Below are positions 10,866 through 19,737 of a stretch of 64,000 nucleotides of DNA, one piece after another (within the stretch, counting starts at the first letter, position 1; each line of letters starts with the position of its first letter). The notes under the pieces are model-generated. The model worked only from the letters and a program-made list of their open reading frames with translations, ran no database searches and was not told the origin of the DNA. Position numbers and translations under genes: made by a program. Origin of the DNA: an uncultured Bacillota bacterium (lineage in GTDB: Bacteria > Bacillota_I > Bacilli_A > RFN20 > CAG-288); the NCBI GenBank assembly GCA_949299015.1, contig CASFYT010000017.1:39588-103587 (forward strand), written 5' to 3'.

Positions 10866-12694
10866 TCCAGGGCCTCCTTCTGCATCTGGGACTCATAGGT
10901 CTCGCGATAGACCTCCGACGTCCGGAGGAGCGAGGCGTGATCGCCCATCGCCAGGACCTTTCCTCCCTCGAGGACCAGGATCAGGTCGCAGTCCTTGATC
11001 GTGGAGACGCGCTGGGAGATGAAGACCTTCGTCGCTCCCGGAAGGAAGTCCCTGAGGTTGTCGCGGACTCTCTTGTCGGTCAGCAGGTCGAGGGCCGAGG
11101 TCGAGTCGTCCAGGATGAGGACCTCGGGGCGACGTAGGAAGGTCCTCGCCATCGCCAGCCTCTGCCTTTGGCCGCCGGAGAAGTTCTTTCCTCCTTCCTC
11201 GACTTCATGGTCGAGACGGTCGGGATAGCTTTCGACAAAATCGCGGGCGCAGCTGACGGAGAGGCAGCGAAGGATCTCCTCGTCGGTGACGTCTTCCTTC
11301 GCCATCTGCATGTTGGAACGGATCGTTCCCTTGAAAAGAATGGATTTTTGCGGAACAAAGGCTATCTCCCTTCGCAAAGCCTTCAGGGAATAGTCCCGAA
11401 GGTCGACGCCCTTGTAGAGGATCGTTCCCTCAGTGGGATCGAGGAGGCGCTCGAGAAGACGGATCAGGGTCGTCTTTCCCGAACCGGTTCCGCCGATGAT
11501 GCCGAGGCTCTCCCCCTTTCGAAGGGTGAAGGAGACGTCCTGAAGCGCCTTGTTTCCTCCTTCTTCATAGGCGAAGGAGACGTCCGAGAGGGCGAAGAGG
11601 TCCTGATTCTCGCCGATGGAACGGACGAGCCCCTTCGGAGAATCGGCGATCGCGGGGGAAAGGGCGAGCAGGCTGTTGCACCTCTTCCACGAGACGATGG
11701 TCTTGGTGAAGATCGTGACCAGGTTCGTCAGGAGAATCAGGGTCTGGAAGATCTGGCTCAGGTAGCTGACAAGGGTCAGGATCGTCGACGGGAGGACCTT
11801 CTGCCCCATCATCTCGACGCCGCTTGCCATGTCGAAGCTTCCCAGGAAGACGACCAAGATCGTCGCCAGGGAGACGATGGCGAAGGTGAGCGGGTTGATG
11901 AGGGCGTTGATCCGGCTGACGCGGATGCTCTCGTCCTGATAGGTCGAGGTTCGCGCGGCAAATTTCTTTCTCTCCTCTTCCATCGTGGAAAAGGCGCGGA
12001 TGACGCGGGCGCCCTCGAGGCTGTCGGATGTCGCCACGGAGAGCTGGTCGAGACGGCCCTGGATGACGAGGTATTGCCTCGAGGCCCGGCGCATGACCAG
12101 GAAGACGATCAGCAGGATGACCGGGATGATGGCCAGGAAGACGAGGCCGATCGGCCAGTTGAGGACCAGGGAGAGGACCAGGCTTCCCAGGATGATGAAG
12201 GGGGCGCGGACGCCGAGGCGGATGAAGAAGAGAACCCCCTGCTGGACCTGGAAGGAATCCGAGTTGAGGACGGTCATCAGCTTTCCCTCTCCGAAGCCTT
12301 CCCTCTCCTTCTTCCCGAGGGAGAGGATCTTGCGGTAGAGTCGGTCGCGAAGGTCCGTTCCCGTCCGCGTGGCGGAGAGGGCGGCGATGTACTGGCAGAC
12401 CATGGTCGTCGCGAGGCCGACGATGCCCATCAGCAGGATCAGCGTCCCGCCGATCAGGGCGTAGTTGAGGGGATCGTTTCCTTCGACCCAGGTTCCGAAG
12501 AGGCGGAGGAAGTCCCCGAAGGCATGCGAGACTGTGTCCACGGACGAGGGATCGCTGGAGAAGGATAGGTCGAGGACGGCCTTCATGACCAGCGGAATCA
12601 GGAGGTCGAAGACGGCTTCGATCATCTTGAAGGCGGGCCCGACGAGGAAGGTCCATCCGTTCTTCTTGACGACGGAAAAAACTGTTTCTTTCAT
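10862..12694 (-). CDS. Heterodimeric ABC exporter half-transporter, subunit A
   Basis: A 610-residue half-transporter with six predicted TM helices followed by an ATPase. Walker A is GGTGSGKTTLI, the signature FSGGQRQRLAMA is canonical, but Walker B ends in LILDDSTSALD, with Asp in place of the catalytic Glu. That is the degenerate-site subunit of a heterodimer, complementing the partner encoded downstream. The ATG at 12694 is chosen because it sits nine bases after a TATAAT on the minus strand and begins with MKETVFSVVKKNGW; an upstream TTG-type extension would reach through the promoter. No ribosome site precedes this ATG, so the mRNA may be leaderless. Confidence 0.92.
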
Positions 12695-12703
12695 AGCGAA
12701 AAC

Positions 12704-12709
12704 ATTATA
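12704..12709 (-). promoter_or_regulatory. Predicted -10 of the ABC exporter operon, leaderless arrangement
   Basis: On the minus strand TATAAT is followed by nine bases and then the ATG, with no Shine-Dalgarno sequence. A transcript starting the usual 6-8 bases after the -10 would begin within a few bases of the start codon. A -35 box is not clear. Confidence 0.55.
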
Positions 12710-12735
12710 ACGATGTCCGGGAGGATTTCCTACAC

Positions 12736-12764
12736 TTGACAAACCCTGTATCTATAAATATAAT
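12736..12764 (+). promoter_or_regulatory. Consensus sigma-A promoter of the rimP-nusA-infB operon
   Basis: TTGACA (12736-12741), a 17-base spacer and TATAAT (12759-12764): a perfect consensus promoter. It predicts a leader of about 88 bases before rimP. Confidence 0.93.
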
Positions 12765-12815
12765 TCAAATTGTCTCGGGGAGACTTGAGACGCCTTCTTA
12801 ATCGTGAAATGGTTG

Positions 12816-12845
12816 AGAGTGGGCTTCGGCTCACTCTTTCTTTTT
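12816..12845 (+). terminator. Terminator-like hairpin in the rimP-nusA leader
   Basis: AGAGTGGGC (12816-12824), a TTCG loop and GCTCACTCT (12829-12837) form a 9-bp stem with one G-U pair, followed by TTCTTTTT. It sits between the promoter and the rimP ribosome site, so it can only act as an attenuator. In Bacillus subtilis NusA autoregulates its operon by NusA-dependent termination in the leader; the same logic is inferred here. A smaller hairpin GTCTC/GAGAC lies at 12772-12784. Confidence 0.75.
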
Positions 12846-12858
12846 ACGGAGGTGAGCC

Positions 12859-13317
12859 ATGGATCAAAAGACGATCGACGAAGTCCGGGGGAGAGCCCAG
12901 GAGGAATGCGAAAGGGAAGGGCTGGAGCTGGTCTCCGTCCGCTATTTCGTCGATTCCCTCAACGGGCCGACGCTGGAGGTCCTCGTCGACCACGACTACC
13001 AGATTTCGATGGAGGAAATCTCCCGCTTTACCGCCGCCTTCTCGCCGCAGCTGGACGACATCGAGGGGCTCTCGGAGAGCTATATCCTCGACATCTCCTC
13101 GGGCGGCGGCGAAAAGGACATTCCCTTCCGGGATCTCCCCAAGCTGACGGGGAGGTATCTGGACGTGACGGAAAGAGGCAAGGAGAAGGTCACGATGCGC
13201 CTGGAGAAGGTGGAGGAGGGAAAGGCCTCCTTCGTTTATTTCATCAAGGGGCGGCCGAAGAAGGTCGTCTTCGAAGAGTCGCAAGTCGAGAAGATCAAGA
13301 TGGGGTACAAGGCCTAG
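12859..13317 (+). CDS. rimP: Ribosome maturation factor RimP
   Basis: A 152-residue RimP-family protein needed for 30S subunit assembly. Family features seen are the N-terminal alpha/beta domain with LEVLVDHDYQISMEEISRF, the YILDISSGG segment and the C-terminal SH3-like domain. The ATG follows GGAGGTGA at good spacing. It is the first gene of the transcription-translation operon and leads directly to nusA, the standard order in Bacillota. Confidence 0.95.
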   Translation: MDQKTIDEVRGRAQEECEREGLELVSVRYFVDSLNGPTLEVLVDHDYQISMEEISRFTAAFSPQLDDIEGLSESYILDISSGGGEKDIPFRDLPKLTGRYLDVTERGKEKVTMRLEKVEEGKASFVYFIKGRPKKVVFEESQVEKIKMGYKA

Positions 13318-13338
13318 GCCGAGTGGAGGAAAGAAAGA

Positions 13339-15204
13339 ATGCCCGAAGAAGTCAAGGAAATGGAAGAGAAGAAAGTCGTTCGTCGCCGCGGGAGGAAGCC
13401 CAAGTACATGGAGGAGCCCAAGAAGCTCACCGGCATCATCGACGGCAACGCCTTCCTGAAGGCGACGGTGGACATCGAGAAGGAGAGCCTCGTCCGCACG
13501 GACATGGTCCAGGACATCCTGATCAAGAGCATGGAACAGGCCTATCTCGAATGGTCCTATCCCGGCCTCTACCGCGACCGCGACAATCCCGATCCGGCGA
13601 AGTCCCTGATCCAGTGCCGCGTGGACTTCGTCCAGGACGAAGGCGATTCGTCCCGCTCATCCTTCAAGATCTATGACATCAAGACGGTGACGGAGGAGGA
13701 CGACATCATCGACGACTCCTACCAGATTTCGCCCGAAGACGCCAGCGCCTACAAGGAAAACCCGCAGGTCGGCGAGCAGATCGAGATTCCCTTCGACGTC
13801 ACGACGCTCGACAAGTCCTACGTCCGCCGCGTCAAGCAGCTCTTCCAGTCGCACCTGAAGGATGCCTCGCGCTCCGCGATCCTTTCGGTCTACTCCGACC
13901 GCATCGGACAGCTGATCGAGGGAACGGTCGTCCGCTTCGACGCCATCGGAAATTCCTATGAAATCAACTTCGGAAAGGCCGAAGGATTCCTTCGCCGGAA
14001 CGGCACCCTTCCCCAGGATCGCTTCGTGACCGGAGACCGCGTCCTCGTCTATCTCAGCGACGTCTCGGAGAAGAGCAATCCGCCCAGCCTCGTCATCTCC
14101 CGGACCGACGAACGCTTCGTCCGTCGGCTGATGGAACGCGCGATTCCGGAACTCACGACGGGCGAGGTCGTCCTCTGCTCCATCGCCCGCGAAGCGGGAA
14201 GGAGGACCAAGGTCTTCGTCGAGAGCACGAATCCCAACGTGGATCCGATCGGAACGTGCCTTGGCATCGAATCCAATCGTATCCGCAGCGTCATCAACGA
14301 GGTCCGAGGAGAGAAGATCGACGTCCTCCAGTATCATCGCAACAAGGCGCAGCAGATCGTCGAGGCGATGAAGCCGGCACAGGTCATCGGCCTCTCCTGC
14401 CCGGAGAACTTCTTCGATCCGAGCGTCGACATCGCCGCCCTCGAGAAGGATCCGAGCTACGAGTTCCCACACATCGTCGCGGTCGTCCAGAACGGCAATC
14501 AGGGCGTGGCCATCGGCACGGCGGGCGTCAACGTCCGTCTGGCCAGCCAGATCACCCAGTGCACGATCTCGGTCTATCAGGCCGACCAGGCCATCACGGA
14601 GGGGCTGAAGTACTACAGCCTTGCCGACATCGAACAGATGGCTGCGGCCTGGGAGCAGAAGCAGCATCCGTCCGCCGAGGCTCCCGTCGTCGAAGAAAAG
14701 GTTGAAGAGGTGGAAGCGACTCCGGTCATCGATGAGGCTCCGGAAGAAGCGAAGGCGGAAGAAGCGATTCCTGTCGTCGAAGAGAAGACCGAAGTCGTCG
14801 AAACTCCGGCGGTTCCTTCCGAGCCGGAAGCTTCGGAAGTCCCGCAGACCCCTTCCACGACTTCGGAGATCAAGGAACAGCCCATCGAGCACGTCGAGAT
14901 CCGCAACAAGCCGCGCATTTCGCTGGAAGAGCTCGAGGAGGCGCTGACGCAGAAGAAGGGACCCAGCGAGACGCGCTCCTACCGCAAGCGTTTCGATCGC
15001 GGCAAGTTCGAGAAGGAGAACAAGACGGAAGAGCCCAGCAAGGCATCGACCGCCACGGCCATGCCGATCTATACCGAAGAAGAGCTCCGTGCCCTGGAAG
15101 AGCAGGAGATCGACGGCGGCCAGTCGGACTACGACAACTACGACGAGGAGCTCGACGAGCAGTACGACTACTATGACGACGACGAGGGAATGAAGAGGAA
15201 CTGA
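13339..15204 (+). CDS. nusA: Transcription factor NusA with long acidic C-terminal tail
   Basis: RNA polymerase-binding factor for pausing, termination and antitermination. The 621-residue protein has the N-terminal polymerase-binding domain, S1 domain (about 195-265) and two KH domains up to about residue 430; GTCLGIESNRIRSVINEV and AIGTAGVNVRLASQI are the KH blocks. After that comes a roughly 190-residue low-complexity tail rich in Glu, Pro and Val, a basic patch (TRSYRKRFDRGKFEK), a MPIYTEEELRALEEQE motif and a very acidic Asp/Tyr end. Bacillus NusA stops near residue 370, whereas Mollicutes-related NusA proteins often carry such tails. The operon leader has an attenuator-like hairpin, suggesting autoregulation. 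Confidence 0.96.
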   Translation: MPEEVKEMEEKKVVRRRGRKPKYMEEPKKLTGIIDGNAFLKATVDIEKESLVRTDMVQDILIKSMEQAYLEWSYPGLYRDRDNPDPAKSLIQCRVDFVQDEGDSSRSSFKIYDIKTVTEEDDIIDDSYQISPEDASAYKENPQVGEQIEIPFDVTTLDKSYVRRVKQLFQSHLKDASRSAILSVYSDRIGQLIEGTVVRFDAIGNSYEINFGKAEGFLRRNGTLPQDRFVTGDRVLVYLSDVSEKSNPPSLVISRTDERFVRRLMERAIPELTTGEVVLCSIAREAGRRTKVFVESTNPNVDPIGTCLGIESNRIRSVINEVRGEKIDVLQYHRNKAQQIVEAMKPAQVIGLSCPENFFDPSVDIAALEKDPSYEFPHIVAVVQNGNQGVAIGTAGVNVRLASQITQCTISVYQADQAITEGLKYYSLADIEQMAAAWEQKQHPSAEAPVVEEKVEEVEATPVIDEAPEEAKAEEAIPVVEEKTEVVETPAVPSEPEASEVPQTPSTTSEIKEQPIEHVEIRNKPRISLEELEEALTQKKGPSETRSYRKRFDRGKFEKENKTEEPSKASTATAMPIYTEEELRALEEQEIDGGQSDYDNYDEELDEQYDYYDDDEGMKRN

Positions 15205-15452
15205 TGGCGAACGTTCCGATCCGAATGGACCTTCTGACGAGAAAGAGGGGCCCGAAGGCGGATTTCTTCCGCCTTTGCCTTGTCGACGGCATCTTCCGCC
15301 TGGACGAATCGGGAACGATGCCGGGAAGAGGCTATTACGTCCTCCGGGACCGCGACGTCCTGCTGCGGATGCGGAAGAAGAATCCTCTTCTTCGTTTCTC
15401 GAAGTCGACGGACTACGAAAGTCTCTTCCGGCAGATGGAGGATCGACTATGA
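15204..15452 (+). CDS. ylxR: YlxR/RnpM family RNA-binding protein
   Basis: An 82-residue YlxR-family protein, always found between nusA and infB. In Bacillus the family member RnpM binds RNase P RNA and modulates its activity. Seen are FRLCLVDGIFRLDESG and the hallmark GRGYYVLRD followed by a basic helix. The family's usual RKCxxT start is altered here (RMDLLTRKRG), so the family Cys is missing. The ATG shares one base with the nusA stop. Confidence 0.85.
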   Translation: MANVPIRMDLLTRKRGPKADFFRLCLVDGIFRLDESGTMPGRGYYVLRDRDVLLRMRKKNPLLRFSKSTDYESLFRQMEDRL

Positions 15453-15757
15453 GCGAGAATGAAAAGAAGCTTCTCGGGTATCTCGGCCTCTGCCGCCGGA
15501 TGAAGGCCCTGAAGACGGGCGAGAGCCTCCAGGAAGCGTTGGCGAGGAAGGCCGTCTTCCTCCTGATTCTCTTCCCCGAGCTGAGTTCCCGGCATCGCGA
15601 GAGGATCCTTCGCCAGGGGGCGGACGTCGAGACGTTGGAGCTGGAGTCCCTGGACTTCGGCGCGCTGAAGATGAAGAAGGCTCATGCCCTGGGCATCTGC
15701 AATCCAGGCCTTGCCCAGGCCATCGTGGCCCTGTATCGAAAGGAGGAAGAACGATGA
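15449..15757 (+). CDS. ylxQ: YlxQ, L7Ae-family RNA-binding protein
   Basis: A 102-residue protein of the L7Ae/L30e fold, expected to bind kink-turn RNA; the precise role of YlxQ proteins is not settled. LLGYLGLCRRMKALKTG matches the family start, and the central hydrophobic strands and KAHALGI segment fit the fold. The ATG overlaps the ylxR stop by four bases, and infB overlaps its own stop by four, so translation is coupled across the operon. Confidence 0.85.
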   Translation: MSENEKKLLGYLGLCRRMKALKTGESLQEALARKAVFLLILFPELSSRHRERILRQGADVETLELESLDFGALKMKKAHALGICNPGLAQAIVALYRKEEER

Positions 15758-17577
15758 GCGACAAGAGACATCGAAGAGACATGCGAGGCGGAAAGGCGGG
15801 CTTTGCCAAGAAGAACCGTTCCGAAGTCGAGAACGGGGTCTTCGTCTACTCGGGGCCGATCACCCTCGACCAGCTCTGCAAGCGAATCGGCATTCCTGCC
15901 GTCGACGTCATCAAGGGCTTCCTGATGCAGGGGAAGATGATTTCCCTCAACACCGTCCTGTCCGACGAGCTGATCGCCGAGGTCTGCCTCGAGCACGACC
16001 TGGACTTCCGCAAGGAAGAGGCGGGGCTTCCCGACGACTTCACCAAGGCGAAGATCTTCGACAAGGAGAGGGACCACGACGAGAGGCCGCCGGTCGTCAC
16101 CATCATGGGACACGTCGACCACGGAAAGACGACCTTGATCGACACGATCCGTCACTCCACGATCGCGGCGGGTGAGCATGGTGGCATCACCCAGGAAATC
16201 GGCGCCTACCAGAAGGCCATCAACGGCAGGAAGATCACCTTCATCGACACTCCGGGGCACGAGGCCTTTACGGCCATGCGTGCCCGCGGCGCCTCCGTGA
16301 CGGACATCGTCGTCCTCGTGGTCGCCGCCGACGACGGCGTCAAGCCGCAGACGGTCGAGGCCATCGACCATGCCCGGGCCGCGAAGGTTCCGATCATCGT
16401 CGCCATCAACAAGATCGACAAGCCCGGGGTCAACGTCGAGAAGGTCAAGAGCGAGCTCTCCAGCCATGGCCTGCTCTGCGAGGAATGGGGCGGCGATACC
16501 TTGATGTACGAGATCTCCGCCAAGAAGAACCAGGGGGTCGACAAGCTTCTGGAAGGCATCCTGGAGCTGGCGGAGCTGCTGGAGCTTCGCGCCAACGCCG
16601 AGGGACCGGCGGTCGGTTCGGTCATCGAGGCTCGCCTCGACAAGAAGGAAGGAAGCAAGGCCACGCTCCTGGTCCAGAACGGAACCCTCCACGTCGGCGA
16701 CTACCTCGCCGTCGGCGAATACTATTGCAAGGTCCGCAAGATGGTCAACGAATACGACAACGTCCTTAAGGACGCCCTCCCTTCGACGCCGGTGGCGGTC
16801 ACGGGCCTCTCCGGCGTCCCGGTTGCCGGAGACCGCTTCATGGCCTTCAAGACGGAGAAGGAGGCTCGTGAGGCGGCGGCACGAAAGGCCCACGCTTCGA
16901 TCGGAAGCAACGAACGCGGCGCGAGCCTTGCCGACATCGCCTCCGATGTCGCCAGCGGCGAGACGCCGCTCATCAATCTCATCGTCAAGGCCGACACGCA
17001 GGGATCCTGCGAGGCGATCAAGTCCTCGCTGGAGAAGATCGAGGTCCCCGGAACCAAGCTCCAGATCATCCATTGCGCCTCGGGGGACGTCAACCAAGGC
17101 GACATCGTCCTCGCCCACGCCTCCCACGCCGTCGTCATCGCCTTCTCCGTCAAGGTCTCTTCCTCGGTCAAGGACGATGCCAAGCAGAAGAAGGTCGAGA
17201 TCCGCGACTACAACATCATCTACCATCTGACCGAGGACATCGAGGCTGCGCTCCGCGGCAAGCTGGGGCCGGTCTACGAGGAGGTCGTCTACGGGCATGC
17301 GGAGGTCCGCAGCCTCTTCAAGGCAAGTCACGTCGGTCAGATCCTGGGCCTCTACGTCACGGAAGGAAAGCTCAAGAGCAACTGCTCGATCCGCCTGAGC
17401 CGCGGAAAGGAGATGATCCTCGACACCAAGCTGACCAGCCTCAAGCGCTTCAAGGACGATGCCAAGGAGGTCGTCCAGGGCTTCGAATGCGGTGCGACCA
17501 TCGCCGACAAGTTCAACTGTGAGATCGGAGATGTCCTTGAGGCCTATGGACAGGAGGAGGTCAAGACGAATGGCTGA
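15754..17577 (+). CDS. infB: Translation initiation factor IF-2
   Basis: GTPase that recruits initiator tRNA to the 30S subunit and promotes subunit joining. The 607-residue protein has a short N-terminal region, then the G domain with GHVDHGKTT (about residues 119-127), DTPGHEAF, NKIDKP and SAKKNQG, followed by the beta-barrel domains and the C-terminal fMet-tRNA domain. The N-terminal part is much shorter than in Bacillus or Escherichia IF-2, as in Mollicutes relatives. It overlaps ylxQ (ATGA) and rbfA. Confidence 0.97.
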   Translation: MSDKRHRRDMRGGKAGFAKKNRSEVENGVFVYSGPITLDQLCKRIGIPAVDVIKGFLMQGKMISLNTVLSDELIAEVCLEHDLDFRKEEAGLPDDFTKAKIFDKERDHDERPPVVTIMGHVDHGKTTLIDTIRHSTIAAGEHGGITQEIGAYQKAINGRKITFIDTPGHEAFTAMRARGASVTDIVVLVVAADDGVKPQTVEAIDHARAAKVPIIVAINKIDKPGVNVEKVKSELSSHGLLCEEWGGDTLMYEISAKKNQGVDKLLEGILELAELLELRANAEGPAVGSVIEARLDKKEGSKATLLVQNGTLHVGDYLAVGEYYCKVRKMVNEYDNVLKDALPSTPVAVTGLSGVPVAGDRFMAFKTEKEAREAAARKAHASIGSNERGASLADIASDVASGETPLINLIVKADTQGSCEAIKSSLEKIEVPGTKLQIIHCASGDVNQGDIVLAHASHAVVIAFSVKVSSSVKDDAKQKKVEIRDYNIIYHLTEDIEAALRGKLGPVYEEVVYGHAEVRSLFKASHVGQILGLYVTEGKLKSNCSIRLSRGKEMILDTKLTSLKRFKDDAKEVVQGFECGATIADKFNCEIGDVLEAYGQEEVKTNG

Positions 17578-17965
17578 CAAGAAGGGACGCATCCAGGAAC
17601 TCATCCAGAGGAACGTCTCCGAGATCATCCTCTTTGAGCTCAAGAGTCCGCTCTGTCAGTACGCCTCGGTGAACGAGGTCCGGATGTCGAAGGACTATTC
17701 CTACTGCAAGATCTACGTCTCGCACCTCCGCCCGGAAGCGGGCGATGCCTTGGTCAGCTTCCTCAACACCAACGCCAAGAAGATCCGCTCCCTGCTCGCC
17801 CAGAAGCTTTCCATCTACAAGACGCCGGAGCTCGCCTTCTACAAGGACGAAGTCTACGAAAAGGCCCGCCACATCGACCAGGTCATCGAAAAGGCCTTGG
17901 CCAGCAAGCCCAAGACCCTGAAGGATCTCGAGGAAGAGAAGTCCTCGGGCACGAAGAAGAAATGA
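17570..17965 (+). CDS. rbfA: Ribosome-binding factor A
   Basis: A 131-residue KH-fold factor for late 30S maturation. RIQELIQRNVSEII, the SVNEVRMSKDYSYCKIYVS segment and LAFYKDEVYEKARHID are family hallmarks. The ATG at 17570 lies inside the infB end (8-base overlap) behind AGGAGGAGG. The C-terminus is a Lys/Glu-rich tail. It is the last gene of the operon, followed by a terminator. Confidence 0.95.
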   Translation: MADKKGRIQELIQRNVSEIILFELKSPLCQYASVNEVRMSKDYSYCKIYVSHLRPEAGDALVSFLNTNAKKIRSLLAQKLSIYKTPELAFYKDEVYEKARHIDQVIEKALASKPKTLKDLEEEKSSGTKKK

Positions 17966-17991
17966 AAAGGGCGCCTACCGGCGCCTTTTTT
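17966..17991 (+). terminator. Bidirectional terminator between rbfA and ribF
   Basis: GGCGCC (17970-17975) pairs with GGCGCC (17980-17985) around TACC, followed by six T; an AAAA tract precedes it, so it also serves the minus-strand ribF-truB transcript. Confidence 0.88.
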
Positions 17992-18833
17992 CATCGGTCG
18001 ACTTCCTCCCGGTCAAGCAGCAGCTGCTCCCGGAGTTCTTCCAGGGAGGAAAACTTCCTCTGCGGCCGAAGGAAGCGCTCGAAGCCGACGACGATCGACC
18101 TTCCATAGAGGTCCCCCTGGAAGGAGAGGACGTGGGTCTCGATCGTCCGGCGGTCCAGCCGGTCAACGGTCGGATGGGATCCGATGTTGGTCATCGAGCG
18201 ATATTCGCGCCCCTCGATGAGGCACCTCGTCCCATAGACGCCCGTCGGGAGGGCGATCTTGTCCCGGCGCTGCTCGAGGTTGGCGGTCGGGAATCCGATC
18301 CTCCTCCCGTTCTCCTTGCCGTGAAGCACCTTGCCCAGGACGAAGAAGGGATAGCCCAAGAGCGCGTTGGCCTCTTCGATCCTTCCCTCGGAGAGGAGAA
18401 GGCGGATCCGGGCCGAGGAAACCTTATCCCCGCCCTGCGACAGGAGCGGGACGATCTCGACGGGAATTCCGTCCAGCAGGTTCCTCAGGTCGGAGGCCGA
18501 GCCTCTGCGGTCCTTTCCGAAGCGGAAGTCTTCCCCGACGACGATCTTTCGAGGCTCGGCGCTTTTGAGAAGGGACGCAAAGGTCGAGGCGTCCATCTCC
18601 TTGACGAGCGAGAAGGGAAGGGCGAGGGATGGAATGCGCCATCGCCGGAGGAGAAACTCCTTTTCTTCCGCGGTCAAAAGAGGAACGGTCTTCTTCGTGA
18701 GGGCGAGGTCGGCCGAAAAGGTGAGGAGGAAGGGCTTGCGGGCATGGCGCAGAAGTTCCTGGTGCCCGCGGTGGAGACCGTCGAAGAAGCCCAGGCAGGC
18801 ATCCTGCCCACGGAGGAGGGAAAGGTCAACCAT
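17991..18833 (-). CDS. ribF: Bifunctional riboflavin kinase/FAD synthetase
   Basis: Makes FMN from riboflavin and FAD from FMN. The N-terminal adenylyltransferase domain has GFFDGLHRGHQ and IVVGEDFRFGKDR; the C-terminal kinase has HGKENGRRIGFPTANL and a TNIG turn. The start MVDLSLLRG at 18833 lies eight bases inside the truB end; farther upstream in-frame starts would be antisense to nothing useful but overlap truB extensively and do not match the family. Length is 280 residues, slightly short but complete. It supplies cofactors for the several flavoproteins in this region. Confidence 0.94.
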   Translation of the reverse strand: MVDLSLLRGQDACLGFFDGLHRGHQELLRHARKPFLLTFSADLALTKKTVPLLTAEEKEFLLRRWRIPSLALPFSLVKEMDASTFASLLKSAEPRKIVVGEDFRFGKDRRGSASDLRNLLDGIPVEIVPLLSQGGDKVSSARIRLLLSEGRIEEANALLGYPFFVLGKVLHGKENGRRIGFPTANLEQRRDKIALPTGVYGTRCLIEGREYRSMTNIGSHPTVDRLDRRTIETHVLSFQGDLYGRSIVVGFERFLRPQRKFSSLEELREQLLLDREEVDR

Positions 18834-19701
18834 GGGAAAAGCCTCGATAGCAGGCGTACCCGTCGGCCGTCCGGCGGTAGAGGGCGACGTCCCTGCCGTC
18901 CTCGTCGCGGACGAGCAGGAAGTCCTTCGTGGAAAGGGGAGGGAGGAGGTGGCCGTTCTTGGCACGACGGAGCAGTTCCCCGCGGAGGGCGGCATTCTCG
19001 CAGGAGGGAAGGATTTCTTCCAGGGGGAGCAGGTCGTCGGCGGTGGCCGCGTCGATGTCCACGGCCCTTTCGACCCGATAGGGTCCGACCTGCGTCCTCC
19101 GCAGCGCGGTGAGCGTCCCGAGGGTGCCCAGTCTTAGGGCGATGTCGACTCCCAAGGTGCGGAGATAGGTCCCTTTCGAGACGACGGCCGAGAACTGCAG
19201 CGTTCCCTCGCGAGGATCGTATTTTTCGAGGGTCAGGCAATCGATGACGACCTCCTGTGGAGCAAGATGGACTTCCTGACCGGATCTGGCAAGGTCGTAG
19301 GCTCTCTTTCCATCAATTCTTTTTGCAGAAAAAATCGGCGGTTGCTGATAGGAAATGCCGATGAAAGACTGAAGGACTTCCTGGATTTTCGAGGCATCGA
19401 GGGATGGAAGGGGAACCTGGGAAACGAGGTCTCCGGTCTTGTCGTACGTCGTCGTTTCGAATCCGAGTTGGAGCGTTGCACGATAGGACTTCCACCTGTC
19501 GTCGAGCAGAGGAAGGAACTTCGTCGCTTCCCCGATGGCGACGATCAGAAGGCCGGTCGCAAAGGGATCGAGCGTTCCGAGGTGGCCGACGCGCCTCGTC
19601 CGAAAGAGGGCCTTGGCCTTTCGGTCGACGGCAATCGATGTGCTCCCTTCTCTTTTGTCGACGAGGAGGAAGCCGCAGGTGGATTTCTCCATTTCTTTCA
19701 T
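18826..19701 (-). CDS. truB: tRNA pseudouridine-55 synthase
   Basis: Converts U55 of tRNAs to pseudouridine. The 291-residue protein has the catalytic block VGHLGTLDPFATGLL with the nucleophilic Asp, the substrate-binding YQQPPIFSAKRIDGKRAYDLAR and the later GTYLRTLG. The ATG at 19701 follows a minus-strand TATACT by eight bases with no ribosome site, so the message is possibly leaderless; an ATG nine bases further in is the alternative. ribF follows with an overlap. Confidence 0.95.
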   Translation of the reverse strand: MKEMEKSTCGFLLVDKREGSTSIAVDRKAKALFRTRRVGHLGTLDPFATGLLIVAIGEATKFLPLLDDRWKSYRATLQLGFETTTYDKTGDLVSQVPLPSLDASKIQEVLQSFIGISYQQPPIFSAKRIDGKRAYDLARSGQEVHLAPQEVVIDCLTLEKYDPREGTLQFSAVVSKGTYLRTLGVDIALRLGTLGTLTALRRTQVGPYRVERAVDIDAATADDLLPLEEILPSCENAALRGELLRRAKNGHLLPPLSTKDFLLVRDEDGRDVALYRRTADGYACYRGFSHG

Positions 19702-19709
19702 AGGGATAT

Positions 19710-19737
19710 AGTATAATTCATCTGCTATGGACAGCAA
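19710..19737 (-). promoter_or_regulatory. Predicted truB promoter, leaderless arrangement
   Basis: On the minus strand TTGCTG, a 16-base spacer and TATACT precede the truB ATG by only eight bases. It overlaps the start of the divergent TtcA-like gene, so the -35 lies inside that gene. Confidence 0.55.
19711..19717 (+). promoter_or_regulatory. Predicted -10 of the TtcA-like gene, leaderless arrangement
   Basis: A TATAAT on the plus strand is followed by nine bases and the ATG at 19727. There is no purine-rich ribosome site between. The -35 is not clear. It overlaps the divergent truB promoter. Confidence 0.5.

Noticed and set aside
15682..17643. A 653-codon minus-strand open frame opposite infB
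   Set aside because: infB has all GTPase motifs; the reverse frame has no motif and no ribosome site.
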